Assembly (NCBI GenBank): GCA_965227535.1
Contig: OZ245761.1
Span: 4,278,001 to 4,342,000 of the forward strand
Length of the DNA: 64,000 bases
Reading direction: 5' to 3'
Source: SZUA-430 sp965227535
GTDB taxonomy: Bacteria; Pseudomonadota; Alphaproteobacteria; Micropepsales; Micropepsaceae
Every line of letters begins with the position of its first letter. Position 1 is the first letter of the stretch. The notes under the pieces are model-generated. The model did no database searches, was not told where the DNA came from, and worked only from the letters and a program-made list of their open reading frames with translations. The position numbers were made by a program, and so were the translations under genes. This document shows positions 16,542-25,376 of the stretch, in pieces.

Positions 16542-17036
16542 ATGAACCGCATCGGAACTTTGGCCGTGTCTTTGATAGCCACCGCGCTGCTTAGCTCTGC
16601 CGCATGGGCAAGTCCGGGGCACACAGGTCCCGAGCCGACCGCTTATGGCCAGCCGGGTGACCCCAAAAAGGTAAGCCGCACCGTTCGCGTCGAAGCTGGC
16701 GATTTCAAGTACGACGTCACACAGTTAACGTTCAAGAGCGGCGAGACGGTCAAGTTCGTACTCGTCAACAAGGGTCAACAGGATCACCAGTTGACGGTCG
16801 CAGACGCCGCCATGCAATTGAAACACCGGAAAATGATGCAGGAAATGGCGACGATGCCAGACATGGATATGAGCAAGATGCCTGGCCATCACAACATGGA
16901 GAGCATGGTGACGGCGAAGCCCGGCGAAACGAAGGAATTCGTGTGGCAGTTCACCAAATCCGGCTCGTTTGAATTCGCCTGTAATTTTCCCGGCCACGCC
17001 GACTTGGGTATGACCGGACCGATTGCGGTCCAGTAG
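16542..17036 (+). CDS. Periplasmic cupredoxin-like copper-binding protein
   Basis: 164 residues with a signal peptide (SLIATALLSSAAWA) and one cupredoxin domain. The likely type 1 copper ligands are the His in QQDHQLTV and the Cys, His and Met in FEFACNFPGHADLGM. Between them is an inserted Met/His-rich loop (MPDMDMSKMPGHHNMESM), which would bind additional Cu(I). This architecture is that of the CopI/cupredoxin proteins found next to CopAB. It could pass electrons to or from the multicopper oxidase or act as a copper buffer. AAGGAA lies before the ATG. Confidence 0.88.
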   Translation: MNRIGTLAVSLIATALLSSAAWASPGHTGPEPTAYGQPGDPKKVSRTVRVEAGDFKYDVTQLTFKSGETVKFVLVNKGQQDHQLTVADAAMQLKHRKMMQEMATMPDMDMSKMPGHHNMESMVTAKPGETKEFVWQFTKSGSFEFACNFPGHADLGMTGPIAVQ

Positions 17037-17098
17037 AGGGTCTTCTACGGTCAGAGAAGTAAGGCCTGCGGCTCATTCCGTCTCGAGCTGCAGGCAGG

Positions 17099-17665
17099 AT
17101 GCGCAAACGGATAGGCAAGATCATGACCTCGCTTCGGCCCGTGCTCATCGCCCTTGCCATTTTGATGGTGGTCTTCACCGCCACCCATCTGCTTCCGATA
17201 CCCGGAAGCCTATCCGACGTGGTGGCAGCTGCCGGCGGGCAGGCAATTCTCGATCAACAACCCGCGTTCTCAACCGAGGAGATATATCAGCGGCTTGATG
17301 CTTTCGGCCAAACTGGCCGCGAGCTGTACAAGTGGTTTCTTGTCACGACCGATGTGATCTTCCCGCTGAGCTTGCTCGCATTTCTGTTCCTGTTGGCGCG
17401 CTACACCTCACAACAGCTTGCTCCGCCATCCGCCCTGCGCGGTCTCCTTCTTGTACTTCCGTTCGCGTTTTTTGCGCTCGATATGATCGAGAACCTGTCG
17501 ATCTTCCTGATGCTGTCGGACTATCCCGAGCGACACCAACTCACGGGCCGCTTGCTGGGGTACGTCACCATTGTCAAACGCCTGTCGATGTATGCGGCCG
17601 TCCTGCTTCCGCTTGCCCTTTTCATATTCGCTGGTGTCAGGCGTCTGCGAAAACGGACGCCGTGA
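17099..17665 (+). CDS. Four-helix membrane protein of unknown function
   Basis: 188 residues with four membrane segments (VLIALAILMVVFTATHLLP, WFLVTTDVIFPLSLLAFLFLL, GLLLVLPFAFFALDMIENL, YAAVLLPLALFIFAGV). Acidic residues sit at helix ends (FALDMIEN), and a soluble loop lies between helices 1 and 2. No named family is recognised. It lies 60 bp after the cupredoxin on the same strand and may be the last gene of the copAB unit. ATG 17120 is an alternative start. No metal-ligand clusters are visible, so a direct copper role is not supported. Confidence 0.65.
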   Translation: MRKRIGKIMTSLRPVLIALAILMVVFTATHLLPIPGSLSDVVAAAGGQAILDQQPAFSTEEIYQRLDAFGQTGRELYKWFLVTTDVIFPLSLLAFLFLLARYTSQQLAPPSALRGLLLVLPFAFFALDMIENLSIFLMLSDYPERHQLTGRLLGYVTIVKRLSMYAAVLLPLALFIFAGVRRLRKRTP

Positions 17666-17786
17666 CGGACGGAGTTTGAGGGTGGTGCGGCCATCGTTGG
17701 TCCGAGCCAGCGTGCGCCGCTGCCGTCATTGACACTTTCGGCGACGAACGAACTCCTGGCGTTTGCGGCGGGCTCGACAACCGCCC

Positions 17787-19277
17787 TCAGGTCGTCGTGA
17801 ACTGTCCCATCATGCCGTTGTCCTCATGCTCGAGGATATGGCAGTGGTACATGAATGGCGCCTTCACAGCCGGCTGGGTGAAACGCACCAGAAGCTCAAC
17901 GGGCTCTTGCACCAAGACCGTATCCCTGACGCCCGCGTCGCGTGGATTAGGCTTGCCCCCGTTGCGACTGAGCACTTCAAATTGCACGCCGTGGATGTGA
18001 ACCGGATGGGACATCATCTCCCCTGAGATCTCCCAGATTTCGGTGTCTCCGAGTGGTACGCGCTCATCAATGCGGTCCATTTCGAATGCACGGCCATTGA
18101 TGGACATATCACCACCCGAACCCATGCGGCCTCCCATCATGCCGCCCATACCCATTCCCATGCTCAGAACAAAACGGCGTCGCCGAGTGGCCTGAGATGC
18201 GTCCGCACGCTGGCGAGCAACGAGACGGCTCGGAACCACACCAAGTTTCCCGTTGCTGGCAGCAGGCTCGAATCGAAGCACGGCCTCATTGCCTGCGCCG
18301 AAAATCTCTGTCGCAAAGTCTCGCGTCCGCCCCATCGGGCCCATCATCGCCGGAAAGTTGCTGTCGGGAGCGGTTTCAAGTGCCACGGTTCGACCATCTG
18401 AAAAATCGACGAGGATCTCGACGCGCTCTCCTGGTGCGAGGGTTAGCGAACGCGCCTCGATCGACTCTTCGAGAAGGCCACCTTCAGTAGCGATCCAATG
18501 GAAGGTTCGATTGTCGTCAAATGACAGATCGAAGATCCTCGCGTTGGAGCCGTTCACAATGCGCAGCCGCACCAATCGACTTGGGACACGCGCCACCGCG
18601 TTCAGTGTGCCATTGACCAAGGTGGTGTTGCCGCGCCTCCCCTGCATGAGGGTCATCATGCCTTCCGGTAGGACCAAGCGACCGTCCTCGAACTGCCGGT
18701 CTTGGAGCACGAGAGGCAGATCATCCACGCCGTACACCGAGGGAAGGCCCAAAGCCTGCTCCTCGTCGTCAGCGACGAGGAGCAAACCCGCCAATCCGGA
18801 GTAGACCTGTTCTCCTGTCCGCCCGTGGACATGCGGATGATAAAAGAGCGTCGCGGCGGGCTGACGAATGGGCAGTGTTGGACGCCAAGTGTCGCCAGGC
18901 CGGATGAGCTGGTGGGGGCCACCGTCAAGTTCTGCCGGAATGAGGAGGCCGTGCCAGTGGACGGTAGTGTTCTCCGAAAGTGTGTTGGTGACGGCGATTT
19001 CTACGTCGTCGCCACGGTGGACCCGCAGCGTGGGCCCCAAGTGACTGCCGTTGTAGCCTAGCGTCCCGCTCGCACGTCCCGGAAAGAACTCCGTGCTGCC
19101 GGCCTGCACTCGAAGAGAAACTGAGTGCCCTTGCGCGCGTGCGTCGAGGAGACCAGGGATGCGTAAGGGCTGCGGCTCAGCAGCCGCTCCAGTGGCATTC
19201 CAAAGAAGGCGTGCCGCAACAGCGCCCGCGCCAATCACGGCTGCACCGGCGACAAGTGATCGGCGACTGAGTTTCAT
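17787..19277 (-). CDS. cueO: Tat-exported multicopper oxidase, CueO-like
   Basis: 496 residues; probably a periplasmic cuprous oxidase. MKLSRRSLVAGAAVIGAGAVA is a twin-arginine signal. The copper motifs HWHG (about residue 107), HPHVHG (148), HPVHIHG (425) and HCHILEHEDNGMM (480) are intact. A short Met/Gly-rich segment (MGMGMGGMMGGRMGSGGDM, about 370-390) sits where CueO has its methionine-rich copper-entry region. Unlike the CopA oxidase at 14106, it is transcribed leftward and has no CopB partner. ATG 19277 is chosen because it places the RR motif at the N-terminus; a GTG at 19310 is less likely. Symbol by similarity of layout only. Confidence 0.88.
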   Translation of the reverse strand: MKLSRRSLVAGAAVIGAGAVAARLLWNATGAAAEPQPLRIPGLLDARAQGHSVSLRVQAGSTEFFPGRASGTLGYNGSHLGPTLRVHRGDDVEIAVTNTLSENTTVHWHGLLIPAELDGGPHQLIRPGDTWRPTLPIRQPAATLFYHPHVHGRTGEQVYSGLAGLLLVADDEEQALGLPSVYGVDDLPLVLQDRQFEDGRLVLPEGMMTLMQGRRGNTTLVNGTLNAVARVPSRLVRLRIVNGSNARIFDLSFDDNRTFHWIATEGGLLEESIEARSLTLAPGERVEILVDFSDGRTVALETAPDSNFPAMMGPMGRTRDFATEIFGAGNEAVLRFEPAASNGKLGVVPSRLVARQRADASQATRRRRFVLSMGMGMGGMMGGRMGSGGDMSINGRAFEMDRIDERVPLGDTEIWEISGEMMSHPVHIHGVQFEVLSRNGGKPNPRDAGVRDTVLVQEPVELLVRFTQPAVKAPFMYHCHILEHEDNGMMGQFTTT

Positions 19278-19380
19278 CGCGATACCTGATGCTCGACCTT
19301 GCGTCGGCACCGTTACCCGCTAGTAGTTGACGTGCGGTTGCCAAATGGCGTCTTGCCCCGGAAAGTTCCAAACGTATTTC

Positions 19381-19500
19381 TCACGAATTTCGGCGTCGGA
19401 ATGCCAGGACAGCGATACCCACTGCGATCACAACGACCATAAGCATGCCTAAGCCACCGAATCCGCCCATTCCCCAACCCATTCCTTCAAAACCGCCCAT
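19381..19500 (-). CDS. 39-residue Met/Gly-rich single-helix membrane peptide
   Basis: This small gene was found by reading the 317-bp gap. An ATG at 19500 is preceded by AAGGAGAGAGACG, an excellent ribosome-binding site. The peptide has a Met/Gly/aromatic head (MGGFEGMGWGMGGFGGLG), one membrane helix (MLMVVVIAVGIAVLAF) and a basic tail RRRNS, which places the head outside and the tail in the cytoplasm. Tiny proteins of this type occur beside copper oxidases and P-type ATPases, where they may bind Cu(I) or help assemble membrane transporters; that role is inferred. It lies between the CueO-like and DUF305 genes on the same strand. Confidence 0.75.
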   Translation of the reverse strand: MGGFEGMGWGMGGFGGLGMLMVVVIAVGIAVLAFRRRNS

Positions 19501-19627
19501 CGTCTCTCTCCTTCAGAATTGAACTCATCGAGGTGCGCGCGGTTTGGCTCATCACGAAAACGCGGCCGTCTTCAGCTTAGCTCGGCTACGGGAGCTTGCC
19601 TTCGGCTCCTCGTAAACGCGCCTTCCT

Positions 19628-20212
19628 TTAGTGTGAAGTTCCCTTTGCCTTCAGCCAGACATCGATCGCTACGATTTCTTTTTCCTGCGCCGTGACGATG
19701 TCCTGCGCCAGTTTTCTGACTTCGATGTCTTTGCCGTTGGCGAGCACAACCTTCGCCATGTCGACGGCACCCTGATGGTGCGACCTCATATGGCTCATGA
19801 AATCGAGGTCGGCATCGCCGGTGAACTTCATCATCGGCATACCCTCCATCGTCTTCATCATTGCGGCCTTGTAGCCCTTGGTGGATGCGGAATCGTTCGC
19901 ATTGGGGGCCATCATTTGCATGTCCATCATCTTGCCCATGCCCGTCATCATGCCCATGGCTTTTTCCATGTGCACAACGCAGCCCTTCTCATCCTTCTTC
20001 GCCATCATCTCTTTGGCCGTGTGCATCTCTTTCTTGACCGCCGCCTTCTTGGTGGGGTCCGTCATCTTCATCATGGAATCGTTTGCTTCCTTCATACCGG
20101 CCTCGGAGCAGTTGGCGCTCACCATGGGGCCGGAAGGTTGCGCAAAGGCCGGAACAGCGGCGAACAGCGCAGTTGAAAGAGCGGCCCAAGCGACCGGACG
20201 GAGCAACATCAT
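19628..20212 (-). CDS. Secreted DUF305 protein, Met-rich
   Basis: 194 residues. The signal peptide (ALSTALFAAVPAFA) is followed by a Lys/Met-rich helical region with paired Cys (SANCSEAG ... EKGCVVHMEKAMGMM) and a C-terminal DUF305 domain (DFMSHMRSHHQGAVDMAKVVL). The N-terminal half resembles a PsiF-like or Met-rich helical spacer with many MM pairs, all possible Cu(I) ligands. DUF305 proteins are typical of copper and silver loci. It is probably the first gene of the leftward unit 20212-17787. Confidence 0.85.
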   Translation of the reverse strand: MMLLRPVAWAALSTALFAAVPAFAQPSGPMVSANCSEAGMKEANDSMMKMTDPTKKAAVKKEMHTAKEMMAKKDEKGCVVHMEKAMGMMTGMGKMMDMQMMAPNANDSASTKGYKAAMMKTMEGMPMMKFTGDADLDFMSHMRSHHQGAVDMAKVVLANGKDIEVRKLAQDIVTAQEKEIVAIDVWLKAKGTSH

Positions 20213-20546
20213 GGTGTGGTGCCTTCTGAGGTTTTTACCATCTTTGGATCAGAACCAGGACAACGTGTGGGAGCGCGTTTGGTTGCACGAAACATCGGGG
20301 GAACCTCCGGCCGATGCTTGCGTTGCGTATGGGCTGGAGTGCGACATATGTCGTCGAAATGAGGGGCGATCGTCCACAGAAACGCAGTTTCCAAACGCCG
20401 TGGACCCAACAGCGGGCCGTTGACCTGAAGGAGTAGAACTACAGCCCGCCAGCCTGCGTTGTACATAAGCGACACACAGGCCGATCCGTCTGTGGCGCGC
20501 GAATGATCTTCAACAAGCGCCGACAATCGGCGAGAGGGAAGAGAGC
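20213..20546. other. Intergenic region between divergent genes
   Basis: 334 bp without a convincing gene. It contains a perfect 12-bp palindrome CGACATATGTCG at 20342-20353, a possible regulator site for either divergent unit. A purine-rich ribosome-binding site (GAGGGAAGAGAG) precedes the ATG at 20547. No CsoR-type dyad is present. Confidence 0.5.
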
Positions 20547-20933
20547 ATGTCGTATTATCTCGGGAAAATTCTTCCCATTGCCTTCGATGACGCCATAGCT
20601 CGAACGGTGGATGCTTTGAAGAAGGAAGGTTTTGGCGTCCTCACGGACATCGACGTCAGAGAGACGTTGAAGAAAAAGATCGGTGTCGACTTTCCTAACT
20701 ATAGGATCCTCGGCGCCTGCAATCCGGCGCTAGCCCATGAAGCACTCAAGCTCGAGAGCAAGGTCGGCACAATGCTTCCCTGCAATGTCGTGGTCCGCGA
20801 TGCCGGCGGCGGTCAGACGGAAATAGCCGCCATCGATCCGGTCGCGTCGATGCAGGCGATTGACAATCCAGAGCTGAAACGGGCGGCCCAACAAGTTCGC
20901 ACGAAGCTCGAAAGAGTGATTGCAGGGTTGTGA
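20547..20933 (+). CDS. DUF302 family protein
   Basis: 128 residues, cytoplasmic (no signal). It has the DUF302 pattern: SFDEAIARTVDALKKEGFGVLTDIDV-like opening, a central RILGACNPALAHEAL and GTMLPCNVVVRDAG, and a closing amphipathic helix. The biochemical role of the family is unknown; members often accompany stress and metal genes. It precedes the acetate kinase operon by 59 bp on the same strand and may be the first gene of it. Confidence 0.88.
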   Translation: MSYYLGKILPIAFDDAIARTVDALKKEGFGVLTDIDVRETLKKKIGVDFPNYRILGACNPALAHEALKLESKVGTMLPCNVVVRDAGGGQTEIAAIDPVASMQAIDNPELKRAAQQVRTKLERVIAGL

Positions 20934-20992
20934 CCAGCAACGTGGGATGCTGGTGTTCCAACAATGCGCGAACGGCTGAGACTGAGTGATCC

Positions 20993-22246
20993 ATGGCAAA
21001 CGCGGTGGCGTCGACCACACCCGCAAAGACCGAGGAAAGGCGCGGGTTGCGCTCCTTTCTAGCGATCAACGGCGGCTCGTCGAGCGTCCGGTTCGCGCTG
21101 TATGACGGCAGCGAACCGCTGCGACGGGTGCTGGATGGGAAACTGGATCGTGTCGGCCTAAGCGGCACCAATTTCTCCTTCAGGGACGCCAACGGACAAT
21201 CGCACGATAGTCGCACCATCGACGTTGGGGACCACCGTTCGGCGGTCGCATTTCTACTGGACTGGTTCCAAACGCAGGAGGGGTTCACTTCGCTCAAAGC
21301 CGTGGGACACCGGGTGGTGCATGGGATGGCGCATAGCGAGCCGGAGGTGGTCACGCCTGAGTTGCTCGATGAATTGCACCGCATCACGCCGTATGCCCCG
21401 GAGCATTTGCCCCTTGAGATTGAGTTGATCAAGGCATTCCGCCAGCGTCACCCTGCATTGCCTCAGGTGGCGTGCTTTGACACTGTGTTTCACCGCGCCA
21501 TGCCGCGGGTTGCCAGCCTGTTGCCGATTCCGCGACGCTACGAAGCAATGGGCGTTCGCCGCTATGGCTTCCACGGTTTGTCCTATGAATTCCTCATGGA
21601 GGAACTTGCACGCCTCGGCGATCCGGCGGCAACGAACGGTCGTGTGATCCTTGCCCATCTCGGTAACGGCGCGAGCCTGGCCGCCGTGCGCGATGGCAAA
21701 GGCAGCGACACCAGCATGGGCTTCACACCAACAGCCGGATTGGTGATGGGCAGCCGCTCGGGGGATTTGGATCCGGGACTGGTCTCCTACCTGTCGCGCA
21801 CCGAGCAAATGAGCGCGACGCAATTTCAGGAAATGGTGAACCACGCGTCTGGGCTTCTTGGCGTTTCCGAGACCAGTTCCGATCTGCGCGATTTGCTCGC
21901 ACGCGAATCCGATGACGTTCGCGCTGCGGAAGCCGTGGCGCTGTTTTGCTATCAGGCCAAAAAATGGATTGGCTCCTTTGCGGCGGCGCTTGGTGGATTG
22001 GACACGCTCGTTTTCGCTGGAGGCATCGGCGAAAACGCGCCGATCGTCCGTGGGCGGATCTGCGATGGACTCGGATTCCTCGGCATTGAATTGAACGAAG
22101 GGCGTAACGCGAAGAACGCGCCGCTGATTTCGACGGACGGCGGTCGTGTTGCCGTGCGTGTCATTCGCACCGACGAAGAACTCATGATCGCGAGGTCGGT
22201 CGTGCGCGTCCTCGGCCGTGGCGTGAAGGGAGAGATTGAGCGATGA
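20993..22246 (+). CDS. ackA: Acetate kinase
   Basis: 417 residues. It transfers phosphate between acetyl phosphate and ADP to yield acetate and ATP. ASKHA-fold motifs are present: phosphate-1 loop FLAINGGSSSVRFALY (the usual NSGSSS appears as NGGSSS), GHRVVHG, CFDTVFHRAMP, RYGFHGLSYEF, HLGNGASLAAVRDGKGSDTS (catalytic region) and FAGGIGENAP. The N-terminal 22 residues are extra. The stop overlaps the phosphoketolase start (ATGA), so the acetyl phosphate made by phosphoketolase can be used directly for ATP. The Ser-to-Gly change in the first loop is worth noting but is outside the catalytic His/Arg set. Confidence 0.93.
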   Translation: MANAVASTTPAKTEERRGLRSFLAINGGSSSVRFALYDGSEPLRRVLDGKLDRVGLSGTNFSFRDANGQSHDSRTIDVGDHRSAVAFLLDWFQTQEGFTSLKAVGHRVVHGMAHSEPEVVTPELLDELHRITPYAPEHLPLEIELIKAFRQRHPALPQVACFDTVFHRAMPRVASLLPIPRRYEAMGVRRYGFHGLSYEFLMEELARLGDPAATNGRVILAHLGNGASLAAVRDGKGSDTSMGFTPTAGLVMGSRSGDLDPGLVSYLSRTEQMSATQFQEMVNHASGLLGVSETSSDLRDLLARESDDVRAAEAVALFCYQAKKWIGSFAAALGGLDTLVFAGGIGENAPIVRGRICDGLGFLGIELNEGRNAKNAPLISTDGGRVAVRVIRTDEELMIARSVVRVLGRGVKGEIER

Positions 22247-24615
22247 ACATAAAAATGGACTCAAAGACCCTCAGTCCGGAATTGCTGCGAAAGCTGGATG
22301 CCTATTGGCGGGCGGCCAATTACCTCTCGGTCGGGCAAATTTATCTTTATGACAATCCGCTGCTGAAAAAGCCGCTCGCGCTGACGCATATCAAACCGCG
22401 CCTGCTCGGCCATTGGGGCACGACACCGGGGCTCAATTTTATCTACGTCCACCTAAACCGGGTCATCAAGAAACACGACCTGAACGTCATCAACATTACC
22501 GGGCCGGGTCATGGCGGGCCGGGATTGATCGCGAACGCTTATTTGGAAGGAACCTACAGCGAAGTTTATCCCAACATTGCGCAAGACGAGGCCGGGATGA
22601 AGAAGCTGTTCAAGCAGTTCTCCTTTCCCGGCGGCATTCCAAGTCACGTCGCGCCGGAGACACCGGGCTCAATTCATGAAGGTGGTGAGTTAGGCTACTC
22701 GCTGTCACACGCATTCGGCGCGGCGTTCGACAACCCTGACCTGCTTGTGGTGTGCGTCGTCGGCGACGGCGAGGCCGAAACCGGCGCGCTCGCCACGAGT
22801 TGGCATTCCAACAAGTTTCTCAATCCGGTGCATGACGGCGCGGTGCTGCCCATCCTCCATCTGAACGGCTACAAGATAGCGGGACCGACCGTGCTGGCAC
22901 GCATTCCCCGCGATGAACTGGAGGCGCTATTTCGCGGCTACGGCTACACGCCGTATTTCGTCGAGGGCGATGACCCGACGAAGATGCACGAGCTCATGGC
23001 TGCGACACTCGACCGTGTCGTGGTCGACATTCGGAGCATCCAACGCGAGGCTCGCGCGAACGGCTTCAAAGAGCGCCCGCGCTGGCCCATGATAATCTTG
23101 TGCTCACCGAAGGGTTGGACCGGCCCGAAGGTCGTCGATGGCAAACCGACCGAGGGCACGTTTCGCTCACATCAGGTGCCGATGGGCGAGATGAGCAGTC
23201 CCGGCCATTTGAAGCTCTTGGAAGAATGGATGAAGAGCTATCGTCCGGACGAGTTGTTTGACGAGGCAGGCAGGCTGCGCTCCGAGCTCGCGGAACTGGC
23301 CCCGAAAGGCGAGCGGCGTATGAGCGCCAACCCGCACGCCAACGGCGGTCTCCTGTTGCGCGACCTGCGTTTGCCCAATTTCGGTGACTACGCGGTTGAG
23401 GTCAAGAAGCCGGGGGCTGTCAACGCTGAAGCCACGCGCGTCCAAGGCCAGTTCATCCGTGACGTGATGAAACAGAATCCGAAAAACTTCCGCGTGTTCA
23501 GCCCGGACGAAACAACCTCAAACCGCTGGGGCGCCGTATTTGACGTTACGAATCGCTGCTCGACTGCGGAGATTATTCCCCTCGACGACCACGTTGCACC
23601 CGATGGACGCGTGATGGAGATGCTGAGCGAACATCAGTGCGAGGGCTGGTTGGAAGGCTATCTGCTCACGGGTCGCCATGGGTTCTTTCCCTGCTACGAG
23701 GCGTTCATTCACATCATCGATTCGATGTTCAACCAGCACGCGAAGTGGTTGAAGGTGACGCAGGAAATTCCGTGGCGCCGCCCCATCGCCTCGTTGAACT
23801 ACCTCCTCACGTCGCATGTCTGGCGGCAAGATCACAACGGCTTCACCCATCAAGACCCGGGCTTCATCGATCACGTCGTCAATAAGAAGGCCGAAGTCAT
23901 ACGGGTCTATTTGCCCCCCGATGCAAACACGCTGCTCTCGGTGACGGACCATTGCCTGCGGAGCCGCAACTACGTGAATGTCATCATCGCCGGCAAACAA
24001 CCCGCCCCGCAGTGGCTTGACATGGACGCTGCCATTAAGCACTGCGCCGCTGGAATCGGCATCTGGCCTTGGGCAAGTAGCGACGCGGGCGGCGAACCGG
24101 ACGTTGTCATGGCGTGCTGCGGCGACGTGCCGACGCTGGAAACGTTGGCCGCTGTCGAGTTGCTGCGGGAGCAATTTCCCAAGCTGAAGGTCCGCGTGAT
24201 CAACGTGGTCGATTTGATGAAGCTTCAATCGCAGAGCGAACACCCGCACGGTTTGAGCGATAAAGATTTCGACCAGCTCTTCACGACGGATAAGCCGATC
24301 ATTTTCGCCTACCACGGCTATCCGACGCTGATCCACCGGCTCACGTATCGCCGCACCAACCATGGGAACATGCATGTGCGGGGTTATAAGGAAGAAGGCA
24401 CAACCAGCACGCCGTTCGACTTGGTGGTCGTGAATGACCTCGACCGCTTTCACCTCATGGCCGACGTCGTTGATCGCGTGCCCGAACTCGGCCCGCGCGC
24501 GGCTTATGTGAAGCAGGCCGTCCGCGACAAGCTCATCGAACACAAGCGCTACATTGCCGAATATGGCGAGGACATGCCGGAAATCCGAAACTGGCAGTGG
24601 GGCGCAAAGACGTGA
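22243..24615 (+). CDS. xfp: Xylulose-5-phosphate/fructose-6-phosphate phosphoketolase
   Basis: 790 residues, the usual family length. This thiamine-diphosphate enzyme cleaves xylulose 5-phosphate (or fructose 6-phosphate) with phosphate to acetyl phosphate and glyceraldehyde 3-phosphate (or erythrose 4-phosphate). Visible motifs: HWGTTPGLNFIYVHLNR, ITGPGHGGPG, GGELGYSLSHAFGAAFDNP, and the ThDP-binding GDGEAETGALATSWHSNKFL near residue 173. Later segments include DDHVAPDGRVMEMLSEHQCEGW and the C-terminal YGEDMPEIRNWQW. It overlaps ackA at the start and the histidine phosphatase at the end (GTGA), forming a tightly coupled three-gene unit for ATP from sugar phosphates without full glycolysis. 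Confidence 0.96.
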   Translation: MNIKMDSKTLSPELLRKLDAYWRAANYLSVGQIYLYDNPLLKKPLALTHIKPRLLGHWGTTPGLNFIYVHLNRVIKKHDLNVINITGPGHGGPGLIANAYLEGTYSEVYPNIAQDEAGMKKLFKQFSFPGGIPSHVAPETPGSIHEGGELGYSLSHAFGAAFDNPDLLVVCVVGDGEAETGALATSWHSNKFLNPVHDGAVLPILHLNGYKIAGPTVLARIPRDELEALFRGYGYTPYFVEGDDPTKMHELMAATLDRVVVDIRSIQREARANGFKERPRWPMIILCSPKGWTGPKVVDGKPTEGTFRSHQVPMGEMSSPGHLKLLEEWMKSYRPDELFDEAGRLRSELAELAPKGERRMSANPHANGGLLLRDLRLPNFGDYAVEVKKPGAVNAEATRVQGQFIRDVMKQNPKNFRVFSPDETTSNRWGAVFDVTNRCSTAEIIPLDDHVAPDGRVMEMLSEHQCEGWLEGYLLTGRHGFFPCYEAFIHIIDSMFNQHAKWLKVTQEIPWRRPIASLNYLLTSHVWRQDHNGFTHQDPGFIDHVVNKKAEVIRVYLPPDANTLLSVTDHCLRSRNYVNVIIAGKQPAPQWLDMDAAIKHCAAGIGIWPWASSDAGGEPDVVMACCGDVPTLETLAAVELLREQFPKLKVRVINVVDLMKLQSQSEHPHGLSDKDFDQLFTTDKPIIFAYHGYPTLIHRLTYRRTNHGNMHVRGYKEEGTTSTPFDLVVVNDLDRFHLMADVVDRVPELGPRAAYVKQAVRDKLIEHKRYIAEYGEDMPEIRNWQWGAKT

Positions 24616-25250
24616 TCGACACGCCGCGTACGCTCACGCGCCTGTATCTCGTTCGACACGGGCAAACGGCTTGGTCGCTCACCGGCCAGCACACGGGTCG
24701 GACCGACATTCCGCTGACAGAGCAAGGCGAAGAGGACGCCCGCAAACTCGCGGACCGCCTACGCGCTGTGAAGTTCAACCGCGTTTTCACCAGTCCGCTG
24801 CAGCGCGCGCGGCGAACATGCGAGTTGGCCGGGTTGGGTGAGGTTGCGGAAGTCGAACCGGACCTGATGGAGTGGGACTACGGCGACTACGAAGGACAGC
24901 GCCCGATAGAAATTCGCAAGGCGCGGCCGGATTGGAATGTTTTTCGAGATGGAGGTCCGGGCGGTGAATCGGCCGCCGAAGTTTCCGAACGCGCCGATCG
25001 GCTGATCGCTCGGCTCCGAACCTTGGACGGCAACATTGCTCTTTTCTCGCACGGTCATTTCGGGCGGGTCACGGCGGCGCGTTGGATCGGATTGCCAGTA
25101 ACGCAGGCGCAGCACTTCCTACTCGGCACAGCGTCACTCAGCCTTCTTGGGTACGAGCACAACGTCGCCGAACAGCCGGCCATCGTCTTGTGGAACGCCC
25201 CCTCGAACGAAATTTCTAACGCGTTGGTTGGGTGTATTTCAGGAATTTGA
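24612..25250 (+). CDS. Histidine phosphatase family protein (phosphoglycerate mutase-like)
   Basis: 212 residues of the histidine phosphatase superfamily. RLYLVRHGQTAWSLTGQHTG holds the catalytic RHG. SPLQRARRTCELAG and EWDYGDYEGQR are the arginine and acid regions, and FSHGHFGRVTAARWIGLP supplies the second catalytic His. The GTG start at 24612 overlaps the phosphoketolase stop. The exact substrate cannot be read; a sugar phosphate phosphatase is likely from context, because co-translation with phosphoketolase and acetate kinase suggests tuning of sugar-phosphate pools. A cofactor-dependent mutase activity is less likely for a protein of this size and sequence. Confidence 0.88.
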   Translation: MIDTPRTLTRLYLVRHGQTAWSLTGQHTGRTDIPLTEQGEEDARKLADRLRAVKFNRVFTSPLQRARRTCELAGLGEVAEVEPDLMEWDYGDYEGQRPIEIRKARPDWNVFRDGGPGGESAAEVSERADRLIARLRTLDGNIALFSHGHFGRVTAARWIGLPVTQAQHFLLGTASLSLLGYEHNVAEQPAIVLWNAPSNEISNALVGCISGI

Positions 25251-25376
25251 TCTAGCAAGACCAGCTTCTTCGGCCACCAATCCTAGTCTGGAGCGGGGAA
25301 CGGATCGGACCCCCGTGGCGTTGCGTGTCATGTCCACTCACCCGCGAGCGCCGAATAAAGCCGCGAGGAGACGCCT

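Noticed and set aside
20342..20353. Palindrome CGACATATGTCG
   Set aside because: A single 12-bp palindrome with no second copy or promoter context is not enough to name an operator; it is recorded only as part of the intergenic region.
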